DNA of 64,000 nt from Hybos culiciformis (lineage: Eukaryota; Arthropoda; Insecta; Diptera; Hybotidae). The number at the start of each line of letters is the position of its first letter. Position 1 is the stretch's first letter. The notes beneath the pieces were generated by a model. That model was not told where the DNA came from, did not search any database, and saw only the letters and a program-made list of their open reading frames with translations. The position numbers and the translations under genes are program-made. Positions 22,582 to 34,171 of this stretch are shown piece by piece. The stretch covers positions 101,727,372 to 101,791,371 of the forward strand of contig OZ023274.1 of the NCBI GenBank assembly GCA_964007475.1, given 5' to 3'.

Positions 22582-23374
22582 TTTTTTCTTATAACATTTA
22601 CTGCGAAATGATTTAATTTTTCACATAAATTACATTTCTTACCATAAGCATAACATTTTTTTATTTGATGATCTCTTCCGCATTTACTACAATTTTTTAC
22701 CATTCCATTATTCTGATTATTACCTTTAGATTCATTGCTGTTACCATACCTTTTATTATTTTTACCACCATTTTGTTGATTATACCCCGATTTTTTTACC
22801 ATATCAATTTACTGCATGCTATTAGTCAATTGTGTTTTATCTGTAATTCTGCCATTTTCGATGCTCTACAATATTCAACAGCTTTTTCCAGCGTAACCTG
22901 ATCTTCTCTCAACAACCTCTTTTTTAAATTAATATTTCTGATGCCACCAATTATACGATCTTTTATTAAATCGTCCCTCAAGTTAGCAAATTCACAATCC
23001 ATACTTAACTTTTTAATATCTTTTAAAAAATCGTCAAACTTCTCCCTTTCCATTTGATTTTGTTGAAAAAATATATGTCGACTAATGCTATTCCCTTTCT
23101 TTTTTGGAATGCAATATTCTCTAAAAGATTTTACAACCTCGTTGTAAATTTTTTTGTTGTCTTCTGAAATTGTGAGTGTTTCAAACCTATCTTGGCCCTC
23201 TTCACCAAGACAATGCATCAATAAAGCTATTTTTACTTTATCATCTTTTTGCGCATAAGTGGAAGCTTCTAGAAAATAATTAAACCGCTTTTCACATTTC
23301 TCCCACCTCAATGCTATATTTCCTTCAAACAAGAAACGTTCTGGAGGTGCAATTGACACAATACCTTCCGCCAT
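22557..23374 (-). pseudogene. gag: Gypsy gag with zinc knuckles, frame-broken
   Basis: The first frame (23374-22826, 182 aa, starting MAEGIVSIAPPERF) resembles the capsid region of Gypsy Gag. After a one-base shift and a TAA near 22810, the frame 22802-22557 contains a CX2CX4HX4C knuckle (CSKCGRDHQIKKC, with a slightly altered spacing) and the first half of a second (CNLCEKLNH). The second knuckle is cut by another one-base loss in a T-run near 22612. Downstream the frame runs into the protease. Confidence 0.85.
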
Positions 23375-23573
23375 TTTATGATAAAATATTTTTCTAAAAA
23401 AAAATTTAACTTTTCCTTTCTTTCACCACGTTTTACTTTTTAGGTTATTTATTCTTCAGGTAACGCCTCTTTTTCCAATTACAGCAACACCATAAATTTC
23501 AACAATTATTTTTTTTTTTTTTTTTGGTTTTGGATTAATTAATTAATTATTTTTTTTTCCTTTTAATTAATTA

Positions 23574-23591
23574 ATCCTACCGACTGCGCCA
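23574..23591 (-). promoter_or_regulatory. Primer binding site, tRNA-Ser type
   Basis: TGGCGCAGTCG on the minus strand directly follows the 5' LTR. It is complementary to the 3' end of tRNA-Ser (..CGACTGCG plus CCA), as used by the 17.6/297 type of Gypsy elements. The tRNA identity is from recall and should be checked. Confidence 0.7.
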
Positions 23592-23830
23592 TGTAACAAA
23601 TTGGTAACTTCAAATAACTAAAACAATTTGTTATTATTCAAAATTAATATTTATTATTCAATCTAGTTTATTAACATGTTGTCATCTCAGGATCTTAGAT
23701 AATAATGATAATGCTGATTCAATATATAATTCAGAACACTTTTAGAATTCAGCCTATCTTAAGGTTTTGTAATGACATTCGAAATTCGAATATGATCAGA
23801 TGTTTACAATTCGATTATACATCTGTCACA
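23592..23830 (-). repeat. 5' LTR of the Gypsy element
   Basis: A 239-bp LTR almost identical to 18816-19054. It is followed on the right by the ACATA duplication. It should contain the element's promoter, firing leftward. Confidence 0.95.
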
Positions 23831-23956
23831 ACATAGATGCACATGCCATTGATTAATTTTAATGTTTAAAACAACAGTATATTAAACTTATAATAAAATA
23901 TATTATATATATTTGCTATGATTTTTATTCGCTATTTTTTATTTATTTATTTTTTT

Positions 23957-24115
23957 TCAAATACTTATAGCTTCGACAGCTTTCCGGTTACCAACCATGA
24001 ATTTCTGTTTCAGCAAAAAAACAAGAGGTTCGTCTGTGTTTGGTACTATAGGTTTGCCATATAAATTTTTACAATCAAATATTATTTGACGACGACGGTG
24101 ACTGATGTAAGTGAG
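23957..24115 (-). CDS. Orphan terminal coding exon, unknown protein
   Basis: On the minus strand 52 codons and a TGA follow a possible 3' splice site (TTTACAG, ending at 24116). The peptide begins LTYISHRRRQIIFDCKN and ends MVGNRKAVEAISI. Its composition and codon use are much less AT-biased than the surroundings. The stop is followed at once by several AATAAA signals on the same strand, as expected of a last exon. I do not recognise the family and could not find upstream exons; they would have to lie across or beyond NOP9. The plus strand has a GTAAGT donor at 24106, so a NOP9 5' UTR exon on the other strand is a competing reading. Confidence 0.35.
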   Translation of the reverse strand, partial: LTYISHRRRQIIFDCKNLYGKPIVPNTDEPLVFLLKQKFMVGNRKAVEAISI

Positions 24116-24350
24116 CTGTAAACTGTAAATAGTTTGTTACTTTTCGACTGACGTCTAAATATTGACATTTTCAAAAAAATATTAACTAAAACAGAAACAC
24201 ATGGTGTGTTTGTGAAGGAAGGAAGGTGTGATTTGTAAGTTTTTGGATTTTTAAATAAAAAGAAAAATTGAACAATAAACTATTAATTATATTAAAAAGA
24301 ACCAATAATTATTATTAATTTATAATATTTGATAATATTTATAAATTTTG

Positions 24351-26792
24351 ATGGAAGTTGAAATAAAAAAGAACATTGTAGAAGAGAATGATGATAATGT
24401 TCCAAAAAAACGAAATCGAAAACGCAAAAAAAAGTTTTTAGATAATGCTAAAAGTTTTGGAAAGGTTTGTTTTTAATGTTACTTTAATTTTAATATTGCA
24501 TAAAAATTTAAGCTACGATTATTAAAATTGATCTTTTGTTTAGTCTCGAGAAGGAATATAAAGATTTTGTTTTTCTGAATCCTAACCTACCTTCTGAATC
24601 CTAGCCTACCCACCGCGGCTAAAAGAAAATAATATTTTCTTTATTTACATTTACCTAGGTAAGGGAGGTAGGTATATTAATTTATTTAGTAGTGAAGCAT
24701 GAAGGAGATAGTACAGATGACGTGAACCACTCAGAATCGGTTGAAACTTGGAAGGGGTGTAGAGACGGTGGTTGGTCAGTGGGATTTGCGGCAATTTAAA
24801 AACTTCATTGCTCTGCAGTCTACCTCAAATACCTTTTTGTCTACGCAATATAAAAAGTGAATAAACTTGTCTACTGAAAATTATTGTTAGTTAAATAATA
24901 GTTAGAAATTTATTTTAGAAAGGAAATTTTGGCCACGGTACTCACATTGACCAGGAGCAATTTAATTATTTTATCAATATATTAGATGTGATGAAGAAGA
25001 AATTTGATTCGACCGAAGAGAAAGGTAATTTTTTGTAATTGTTTAATTTAATTTAATTTAAAATTATTTTTTTCCAATTTTTTTAGTTGCATTAACAAAT
25101 AATGTTTTTGATCAAACTGTTGATCAAGAAATTCATTTATCATCAAATCAAGTAGTGTCAAGAGCAATTGAAAATTTATTAGCATATGCTGATGATGAAC
25201 ATTTCGAAAAATTTATGAATACATTTTCGGAAAATTTTCGACCAATTTGTTCAGATCGTTTCGCTTCACATGTGTTACAAAAAATTATTGAAATTTCATT
25301 TCTTCGATCAATTTCAGTAAAAAATGATTCAGAAACTGACAGTAAAAAGCCCAAGCTTGAAACTATTCTGGATGAAAAGGAATTCAATTTATCGGAAGAT
25401 TTTTCAGATAGTCATCGTGTAAAATGTAGTGAATTTCTTACGAAAATTAGTAAATTCTTACTAAATAATTTAGAAGATTTTGTTTGGGATATGTATGCAA
25501 ATCATATAATGCGAACTTGTATTTTATGTTTGGCTGGTTTATATCACAGTAAAAATGCTGCTAACAATTCAAAAGAAAATAATATTTTAAAAAATTTGGA
25601 AGAATTTGAAGTACCTCATTTGGAATGGAATGAAATTTTGCTGGAATATTCAAACCGATTAGAGTTGTGGCCACAATTCAGTCAATTACCTTATAATGAC
25701 TTAACTTCAGCTTTGCTAGGAAATTTGTGCATTGGATTGAAACATGTGAGTAAAAAGGCTCTTAAATTTTTTGGCAAAAAAATTCTTGTGAATGGATTTA
25801 TGGAAGTGAATTTAAATGATGATAAAAAAGAAATAGACGAGGAAAAAGAAATAAAAGATATTGATTCAGAGGTCAAATGTAAGGATCCAAAACTAGCCAA
25901 AGTGTTCCAATATGATTCTTCATGTCACCTCCTTGAAACTTTATTGACTGTTGCTGGTCCAAAATTGATTACTCAACTTTATGCAATGCTATTTTCCGGA
26001 AGACTTAAAGATTTATCTCTAGAACGAAGGACTAATTTCAGTGTGCAAACATTGTTGGATAATATACAAGAAAAAGATGATTTTGAATCGGTTTTCTCTG
26101 AACTGTCAGAAGAAATTGAAAAGTTATTACAAATTGGTCACACTGGAATAGTTTCATCACTTGCCAATGCCTGTTTAAGGTTGCAAGCCAAACAAGGTGC
26201 ATTTGTTAGTGCCATGCAAAATTCATTACAATCTACCGGTTCAAAAGAGCGATCTGAACTCTTTTTTATTTGTTTGCTAAAACTGAAACCTTACGAAATC
26301 TCACGCGACGATGAATCACAATATATCAGTTTGCAGGGATCTTTAATAGCACAAGCTATTTTGAAATTTAATAAGCCAATCTACTTGATAAATAGTATTT
26401 TGGCACAATCGAGTTTTAAATTGGCTCAGATATTTTCAAATGCAGTTGGAAGTCATTGTGCTGATGCCTATTTGGAAAGTAAATTTATAGGCGAAAAATC
26501 TCGAGAAAAATTAATTAAACATTTAGAAGGCAATTATGTAGACATGGCTATTACGAAATTTGGTTCAAGAATAATTGAAAAATTATTCAGTGCAGCTGGC
26601 GATCAACAAAAGCAAAGAATGGTTAAAGAACTTTCAGAAAAATCTAATCAACTTAAAGGAACATTATTTGGTCGAGTAATTTATAATAAATTCAAAATTG
26701 AAACATACAAACTTAGTCCAAATTCATGGAAAACTACATTCGAAAAAGGCGACAAAGCTGAAAAATTATTTAAGGACATAATAAGTAAATAA
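24351..26792 (+). CDS. NOP9: Nucleolar protein 9 (NOP9), Pumilio-like
   Basis: Three exons: 24351-24464, 24919-25024 and 25087-26792; 641 aa, close to human NOP9 (636). The N-terminus has a basic nuclear localisation stretch (KKRNRKRKKK) and then NFGHGTHIDQEQFNYF. The body consists of degenerate Pumilio repeats, for example DRFASHVLQKI, DMYANHIMRT, DSSCHLLETL and KFGSRIIEKLF. NOP9 binds pre-rRNA and is needed for maturation of 18S rRNA in the nucleolus. The third exon is one uninterrupted frame of 1.7 kb. Intron 1 contains a dispersed repeat. The ATG is the first in frame and splicing phases agree. Confidence 0.93.
24705..24770 (+). repeat. Dispersed repeat fragment, copy 2
   Basis: Matches 60-135 in reverse orientation, sharing GTGAACCACTCAGAATCG and flanking bases. 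It lies in NOP9 intron 1. A neighbouring 19-bp direct duplication (TTCTGAATCCTA.CCTACC) occurs near 24572-24610. Confidence 0.6.
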
Positions 26793-26838
26793 AATTTAAA
26801 TGTTCATAAACTATGATTTATATCACGATGTAATTTTT

Positions 26839-26844
26839 AATAAA
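26839..26844 (+). terminator. NOP9 polyadenylation signal
   Basis: AATAAA 47 bases after the NOP9 stop codon. It is the first canonical hexamer downstream and gives a short 3' UTR. Confidence 0.7.
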
Positions 26845-28711
26845 TTGATTAAAATTTAAAAAAAATGTTTAGTATAATTTGCTCATCATCTGAAATACAA
26901 AATCCTAATCCGCAAAATCTTGGGAACATCAGAATTCCGAAATCGAAATATTTTTAAAACTAAAAATGTACTTATATCAAAAACCAAGATTTTTAAATTT
27001 TTTTAAAGCGGGATATTAACGATTTTACTGACTTCTCACCCACTTGGATTGTACTGAAATAATCATTACTCTTAATAAAATGGTCAAAAAATTATCTAAT
27101 TTTTATTTTTAAGAGTTCAATAAACTTTAATCTACATTATATTTACATCACATACATATATTATTACAATTTTAGTTTTTTTTCGTTAACAAATATCCTA
27201 AACCATTTTTATAACTTTACATGATTCTGTTATTAAATAATATGTCATATTCATATACCTACATATTATATAGCTACATATTAAAAAAAAGGAAATAAAT
27301 TGACGAAATTAAATGGATTATTAATTATTATGTAGTAATTAATGGCCAAAATAAAATTATTCTTTTTTAATTCATTTGTGGCAGTTTTTTATATATTTTA
27401 GATTCTCAATAACTTATTTTTTGACTTATTTATTATTAATAATAAAGAACCATTTCCTAGAAAAAAGTTATTATAATAAGGAAGCTAAAAAATTATGAAC
27501 AAATGAAAGTGGTAAGTGGTATTGCATTTATTACGTTGAATTTCCTTTTATTTTCGGCATAACTGAAGTCAAAAGCTTGGTTGAAAATTGATTGCATGCG
27601 TGGTATTCCAACTCCCTAAATTTATCGATTTTGATGATACTCGACACCTGTCGAATATTTTTAATTAATCATAAAAAATTATTTAAATTACTTAGGCCAA
27701 ATTCCAGAACTAATGTTGTTCGAAAGACATTTTAATGGTTTAAAAAAAAAAAATTCATATTAAAAATCAACCCAACGAAAACTCAACTCTGTTTCAATCC
27801 GCTTGGAAACATTTACATAGCATATGTTTTTTTTCATAGAAATATTAATTTTAAAAATTTTAAAATTGTGCAATATAAATATTTTACATATTAAATATAG
27901 AAATTTTGCAGAATTAATAAATGTTACCACACCAAAGGTGTTAAAAATCAAAATTTAAATTAATAAATTATTTTTTTAAACAAGAATAAAATATACATAT
28001 TTTATATTAATTTTTTTTCGGTACAATTTAACCTCAAGCTATTTAGTTAACAAGGATATATTTTTGAATTTATCACAGGATATTAATTTATTCATTTCTT
28101 ATGCCAATTCAAAAAAAAAAAAAATAACCTGCCTTATATCATTTTTGTTTTTTTGCTTAAAATATGTGGACCTCGAGGGTATTTCGGATCTTTTTTCAAT
28201 TTCTTTTTTTTCGCAATTTTCAAATTCCTTAAAACTAAATCAATTGCATAAAATAAGCGGAAAAAAAATTTCATTAATTCAGAAGTCATGTTAAAAGTAA
28301 ATTGAAAACTGCTGATGATATTAAAAACAATTTTTGTTTTAATAAAAATAAGATTAATAAATAACTAATATTTTTGCAATACCGTATATGGATTTTTTCA
28401 ATTCTATATCAATTAACATTATGATCTAATATATTGATATTTAATAAAAAAAAAATATATTTCTTTTAATGGTTAATTCAATTATAAAATACAACATAAG
28501 AGTAATATATTTTCTCATTAACATGAATATAATTTGATCGTCGCGACGCATATTTATATAGTATCTAGCAGAATTGATGAAAAATCTTATTTGCTCGAAG
28601 CAAAATTCTTCAATATTCTTTGAATGCAGTGCATTGATCATGAAAATTAAGTTTAGTTTTCAAATAACGAGAGATTATTTTTAGTAAATACAAATTTTTA
28701 TTGAATTAATC
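26845..28711. other. Intergenic, nothing recognised
   Basis: AT-rich DNA after NOP9 up to the foldback-like element. Open frames of 63-76 codons (27760-27951, 28064-28294, 28441-28641) have low-complexity translations and no start context. No repeats, RNAs or regulatory sites were identified. Confidence 0.5.
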
Positions 28712-28719
28712 ATAATATT

Positions 28720-29500
28720 GGGTTGGGGTCTAAATCCCGGAAGCAAAAAACCCGAACACAAAAGCCCGAAAAAAATCCCGGAAGATAAAATCCCGGAAGC
28801 CAAAATCCTGGAAAACAAAACCCCGGAAACAAAAATCCCGGAAGGACAAATGCCTGGAAACCAGAAAACCGCAGGGACAAAATCCCGGAAATTCTAATTT
28901 GGAAGAAAAAATTAACTGCGGGGTTTCAGGGATTTAAACCTCCTTTTTCGCAACCTAACCGATGGCTACGCGAGCCAAAGTCTTTTCGTGTGTCCCTGCG
29001 GGGCTTAAAACCTCGTTTTTCGCAATATAACCCATGGCTACGCGGCCTAAAATTTTTTCGCGTGTCCCTGCGGGGCATCAGGGATTAAAACCTTCTTTTT
29101 CGCAACATAACCCATGGCTACGCGAACCAAAGTCTTTTCGCGTGTGCCTGCGGGGCTTCAGGTATTAAAACATCCTTTTTCGCAACATAACCCGTGGCTA
29201 ATCGGGCCAAAGTCTTTTCGTGTGTCTTCAGGGATTAAAACCCTATTTTTATCGCAACATAGTCCATTGCAACGAGAGCTGAACTGTTCCTGCGGGGCTT
29301 TAGAGATTAAAACCTCCGGGATTACGTCTTTTCGGGATTTCCGGTTCCGGGATTCAGTGTTCGGGATTTTGACTTCCGGGATTCTAACTTCCGGGATTTC
29401 AGAATCCGGGATTGTGATTTCCGGGATTTTGTAAACGGGAAAAAAATCCGAGATTTCCTGCCTCCGGGATTTTCGACTCCGGGTATTAGACCGGCTCCCC
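28720..29500. mobile_element. Foldback-like element with mirrored arrays
   Basis: The ends are GGGTTGGGGTCTAAATCCCG and, reversed, GGGGAGCCGGTCTAATACCC, flanked by the exact 8-bp duplication ATAATATT (28712-28719, 29501-29508). The left arm (about 28728-28895) is an array of AATCCCGGAAG-type units 15-20 bases apart. The right arm (about 29310-29485) is the same motif in reverse (CCGGGATTTT). Between them is a minisatellite (28920-29300). Open frames on both strands here (29114-29434, 29158-29598) only translate the repeats. No transposase is present. Confidence 0.88.
28920..29300. repeat. 72-80 bp minisatellite, about five units
   Basis: Units start near 28920, 29000, 29072, 29152 and 29222. 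Each has GGGGCTTCAGGGATTAAAAC, a TTTTTCGCAACATAACCC block, a TGGCTACGCG block and ends AAAGTCTTTTCGTGTGTCCC. Copies differ by substitutions and small indels. The array forms the centre of the foldback-like element. Confidence 0.88.
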
Positions 29501-29757
29501 ATAATATTAATAGGCATTCGACCGTATCTATGTATGTAATCAATCACTAAGTAAAGACATCTATTGAAGTTAAAATAAAATATAAAGTATAGAGACATCT
29601 ATTGGAATTTACATATAAACAATTTGCCGGAATAAAAAAAATCAATGAAAAAACATTGTAAAATTCGAAAAAAGAATTACAAACTACGGTAAATTTGTTG
29701 GAAAATAAAAATAAAAAATGTATTTCAAAAATTTAAATTAATTTAACTTCCGTGAAT

Positions 29758-30096
29758 CAGACGCTGACGCCGACAAGTTTTTGGCTGCGGCGACGCGCTT
29801 AGAAAAAAAACTCGGCCGGCGACGGTCGGCGTTACCGGCGTTCTAAAAAAAAAAGGAAAGAGCAAAAAAAAAAAAACGAAAAAAAAAAAAAAAAACAAAA
29901 AAAAAAAGAAAAAACGAAAAAAAGAAAATTAACCAAAAAAATATTAGAAAATTTTTTAGCACGCCGATACAAAATATAAAAATGCGGCGCAAGGCGTACG
30001 CACTGAAATCTCGAAAAAAATGTTTTGCGGCGGCGAACAAAAAAATGGTTTGCGGCGGTCAGCGCACGGCGTATTTTCTTGTCGGCGTCGCGTCTG
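29758..30096. mobile_element. hAT-type MITE, copy 2 (inverted)
   Basis: The same family as 17140-17490 but reversed. The ends are CAGACGCTGACGCCGACAAG and, reversed, CAGACGCGACGCCGACAAG; the 8-bp duplication CCGTGAAT is exact (29750-29757, 30097-30104). It is 339 bp with a central A-run tract. The frame at 29843-30040 is an artefact of that tract. Confidence 0.92.
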
Positions 30097-30104
30097 CCGT
30101 GAAT

Positions 30105-33100
30105 ATCTCACGGGTTTCGTCTAGTATGCAATTAATAATTAATTGATATATTTCTCGTTTTTAAAAATTGCCTCTTTTAAACATTCAATAATTTTTTTTT
30201 CCTATCTCAATAAATTACTTATTTAATGTTATTCGGGAGTTTATTGAAAATCTCGTGACCTTTGTTACTATAAACATATAATTTTCTTATTTTGCGTTGC
30301 TTGATCTGTTTGCAGTTTAAAACTATTTAGATCCGTCAAAAAATATCCTTGTGCCGAGCTTGTTTGTATAAATGTATCTACAACAGATTAACCAGTTTAA
30401 AGCCTTCAAAAATATTCTTTATTGTCTCGGCTCACCTCTATTCAGCATTTTCTGTCTTTTATTCTCTTCGTTATCACATTGGTAAATAAAAATTAAATTC
30501 TCGCAAAACATTCTTAGTTCGTCGATTTACCATTGTTGTGTTAAGACAGATGTAATTAACATTTAAGGTAACCATGCTCAAATTCTTCTAAAAAAAACCC
30601 TTAAATACTTAATTTTTTTATTTCACCAATTTTCTCAAACATTCATCAATCCGTCTGGGATTCTCTTTAAAAAAGTAATATATTTTATAAAATTAATGTT
30701 GGAGTTAATCTTTTAATTGATAATTTTATAATAATTTTTCATAAATTTATATTGCATAAGAAATTCATTATTTTATAATTATGATAAAAATTGTAGTTAA
30801 AAAAAAATTTTAAATTTATAACATTTAAAATTTTTTTTGCATGCGCGATATCCAATAATTATTTATTTAAAACCTACATTTAAAATCAATTATAGTGTCA
30901 AAGAAAAAAAATTATATCGCTAGTGGTGGTTGGTGTAAATAATTATCTTAAAATATTATTAAAACTATACTTTTTTTTATGAAAGGAAAATATGTTTTAA
31001 AAAGGAAAAAAAAAAATTTTTAAATTTATAGCTTTAACACGTGACGTGAGCTTTTGATTATTATTTTTTCCTTTTAAAATATTTTTGTAAAAATGAAACT
31101 AAATATTAGCACCGTGTAGTATTTGCCTTGGTGCAAAAATAGCCAATGTGAATTTTTGGCAAAAATGAGTTAAGAGGAGTTGAAGAGCAATAATAAATGT
31201 CCTTATTTTCTTTTAATCGTTTACACTACAGGAACTGCAAATATGATAGAGTTATTTAATTTTGTTGTTAATCATTATAAACGGGTTGAGAGAATTTAAG
31301 TTGTTTAAAAAAACATCTGCGAAATATTACCCAAGAATAGCCTACCCAAAAGCGATCCTGATTTACTTAGGATTTGTTGATAATCAATCCATATTGGAAG
31401 TTCATTAAATGGAAACCGCTATATCAATATCAAAATATATTTTTTGTTAATATTTAAGATGCAATTTATTGTTTAAATTTTATTTTTATATATTTCCTAA
31501 AAAACTTCAAAGGCTTCAAAAAGGAATTACAATATAAACTGAAAACTTAATTTTTTTTTAACTCTTATTTAGTCTAAATGAAAACAGAAAGCTTGGGAAA
31601 TAAACATGGATTTGTATTTAAGGTGTTTCTTTCCAGTCAGAGAGTAAAACGTGCATTTTATATTTATGTATAATTTCAATTTTTGACAGAAATTAATAAA
31701 TTAGAATTCTGGTAATAGACGAAAAATTTAAATTATAGTTAGTTAGTATACTTAGTTAGAGCTCTGAAGAATAAGTTAAGGTATATACTAAATAGTTTAG
31801 TAATTATGAAAAAAAAGAAAACTATTTTTGAGTGTGATTGGTTGGATAAGCTAAGTGCAGTATTGAAGAAAAATACCATGTTTGGTTGCTTTCTTTTTTT
31901 CTTTTTTTTTCTCTGAACAATTAACAAAAATATTTTTTTGGCGCCTTCTCAAATATCCGCACCTTGTTCACTGCAACAACAATTTCTGATAATTTTTCAG
32001 ATTTACCTTTCTATTTTATTAATATACTCGTATGTATATTCAAAAGCATGTTATTAAAAATTTATTATAAAATTGCTATAATTTTTTTTTTTTATTCAAT
32101 TCTAAAATAATACATAATCTCTCATCTAAAGTATAATTTTACGCGATTTTTTTTTTGTTAAAGAAAAATAAAAAAAATATTATTGGGAAAATCACTTAAC
32201 GCGTTAAATCATTTTTTAAACACCACCATCAATTTTATAAAACCGCATATATCGAACTATTTTATTTATAGTATACAAAAAAAAAAAAAAAAAACTAAAC
32301 CAGCAAGCAGAAAAAAAAAAACAAAATAAAAATCAAGGAACACCCAATATTTAATTTAATGGTGTTAAAAAATAACAAATAACACTAAATTGAGAAAGAA
32401 CTAACAATTATGAAATAATAAATCAATGAAACTGGCTTCATATTAATTTTTTTTTTTTTTCTTATTATTTTATTTTACCGAAAAAAAATTAATAATTCAT
32501 AAAAAAAAACAAAAAAAAGGTTTCGATGTAGGAAACAAAATGTATTGCAACTAATCTGTGGTTACATTTATAAAATCATATAATATGAAAATAAATTCAT
32601 GGAAAACACAGTTTTAAACTTTAATGTAGGTATACTATAGCACTGAAGAGAATTGACGTACGGACATTTGACACAATTGATTTTTTTAAAATAATAAGTT
32701 AGGCTTAGATTTTAAACCAAATATTATTATATTGTTTTATTTGTAGATTTGAATTTCTATTGTTTAGGAATCCTTGCTACTTACTATTATCTGTGAATTC
32801 TGGTTTTCCTGATAAAGTAGATATAGAAACTAAAATTACTTTTGAACTTCTTGAACGCACTCAGAAAATAGTATCTATTCTATTCTATAAATTTTAAATA
32901 TCATTTACAAGCATTAGTTATAAATATGTATCATGGTTCAAACATTACAGTTTATCCATCAATCAATTTAAATCGTAATCATACTGCTATTTTGATTTTT
33001 ATTTCTTACATATACATATATGTTAGGCAGGGGCTGTGAGATCCACTTGGAGGCCCATGTCGGACAACATTATTACGTATGTTGCCCCCAAAGGTTAAAC

Positions 33101-33159
33101 CTCGATTGTTTCCAACGATTCGAACTGGGTTTTAGATTTCGATTAAAATTTTTACATTC
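30105..33159. other. Intergenic, nothing firmly recognised
   Basis: Three kilobases of AT-rich DNA with many A and T runs. Two islands of more balanced composition (about 30290-30550 and 33010-33125) stand out but have no open frame that I can assign. No repeats from the other families were seen. Confidence 0.5.
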
Positions 33160-33167
33160 GTATATGA

Positions 33168-34167
33168 CGGCGATGTGCAACCTGCGGCTCATGAGCCGCA
33201 TGCGGCTCATTTGATTTTTATCTGCGGCTCACATCAATGTTTTGATTTACGTAATATGTGGCTCTTTTTTGTACGAAAAGAACTTTTGTTTTGCTTTAAT
33301 TTTTAAAAAATGTTTATTAGCTGGCAATGATTTGTTTGTTTTGCAAGAAAAGGTAATAAATATAAACTTGGAACATCAACTAGGATTTCAACAACAAAAA
33401 TTGTACCTAGGGTTTCCAATTACTCGGCAAAATCAATTAACCGAGTTTTCGAGTATCTGTAAGGAAAATTAACCGAGTACTCGATAAACCGAGTATTTAA
33501 AAAAAAATTTATGTTATGTAATTTATGTTATATTTTTAATTAAAATTATAACATTAATTAAAACATTTTTAAAAATTAGTACATCTAACGATTCGAAGTT
33601 TCCAGTTTGTCGAATAAACTTATTTTCAAATTTAAAAGAAGAACAAAAACAATTTTTTTGAAAAGCTTACTTACTTGCTTTCACTAGTTTTGAATTTGGA
33701 CTGCAATTTTTAAAACAAAAAACCAAAACTATATTTTTTCAAAGCCTAGTACTTACACAATTTTTTTCAATTTGAGTTCATTTGATATTTATTTTGCCTC
33801 TACAAAATTGTTTAAATAATAACCGAGTATTAAAGCCGAAAAACCGATTTTCGAGTAATGTAAAAAACAGGATAATAACCGAGTAACCGAGTACTCGATA
33901 ACCGAGTATGGAAACCCTAATTGTACCTGATTTGAATAAATTGAGCCAAAGCAACTCATTAACTTTTATTTATTTTTTGTAGATTTATTTTATATTTTGT
34001 TATGTTTTATGTTGCTATTTTTAATTAAATTACTAGTACAAATTCTGAATTAAATCAAAACCAATGAACCATTATTATTTTAATCATTCGTTTCTTTATA
34101 TGTGGCTCATGCCGAGGTACGAAATTTATTCAGTGGCTCTGGCACGGAATTGAGTTGCACATGCCTG
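33168..34167. mobile_element. hAT-type MITE (host of a nested MITE)
   Basis: The right end, reversed, starts CAGGCATGTGCAACTC; the left starts CGGCGATGTGCAACCTGCGG. The 8-bp duplication GTATATGA is exact (33160-33167, 34168-34175). TGCGGCTCATGAGCCGCA-type palindromes lie just inside the left end and GTGGCTCATG near the right. Without the nested insertion the element would be about 480 bp. It is inserted into a dispersed repeat whose uninterrupted relative lies near 63230. Confidence 0.88.
33408..33919. mobile_element. hAT-type MITE nested in 33168-34167
   Basis: The ends are TAGGGTTTCCAATTACTCGG and, reversed, TAGGGTTTCCATACTCGG, with the exact 8-bp duplication ATTGTACC (33400-33407, 33920-33927). 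Subterminal copies of CCGAGTACTCGATAACCGAG occur on both sides. It is 512 bp and non-coding. It is the younger of the two insertions. Confidence 0.92.
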
Positions 34168-34171
34168 GTAT

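Larger units (their letters stand above)
18811..23835 (-). mobile_element. Ty3/Gypsy LTR retrotransposon
   Basis: A 5-kb element on the minus strand, flanked by the 5-bp duplication ACATA (18811-18815, 23831-23835). LTRs of 239 bp begin TGTAAC and end TCACA, differing at two positions. A tRNA-Ser-like primer site and a polypurine tract sit at the expected inner LTR edges. The order Gag, zinc knuckles, protease, reverse transcriptase, RNase H, integrase is that of Ty3/Gypsy; there is no envelope frame. The reading frame is broken in several places. The insertion lies between FA2H and NOP9. Confidence 0.95.

Noticed and set aside
22557..22830. Programmed -1 frameshift between gag and pol as explanation of the breaks
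   Set aside because: One such shift is normal in Gypsy elements, but seven equivalent shifts inside conserved domains cannot be programmed.
29114..29598. Open frames of 106 and 146 codons on opposite strands
   Set aside because: Both translate the arrays of the foldback-like element (repeated SGI and IPE/SRK words) and have no independent support.
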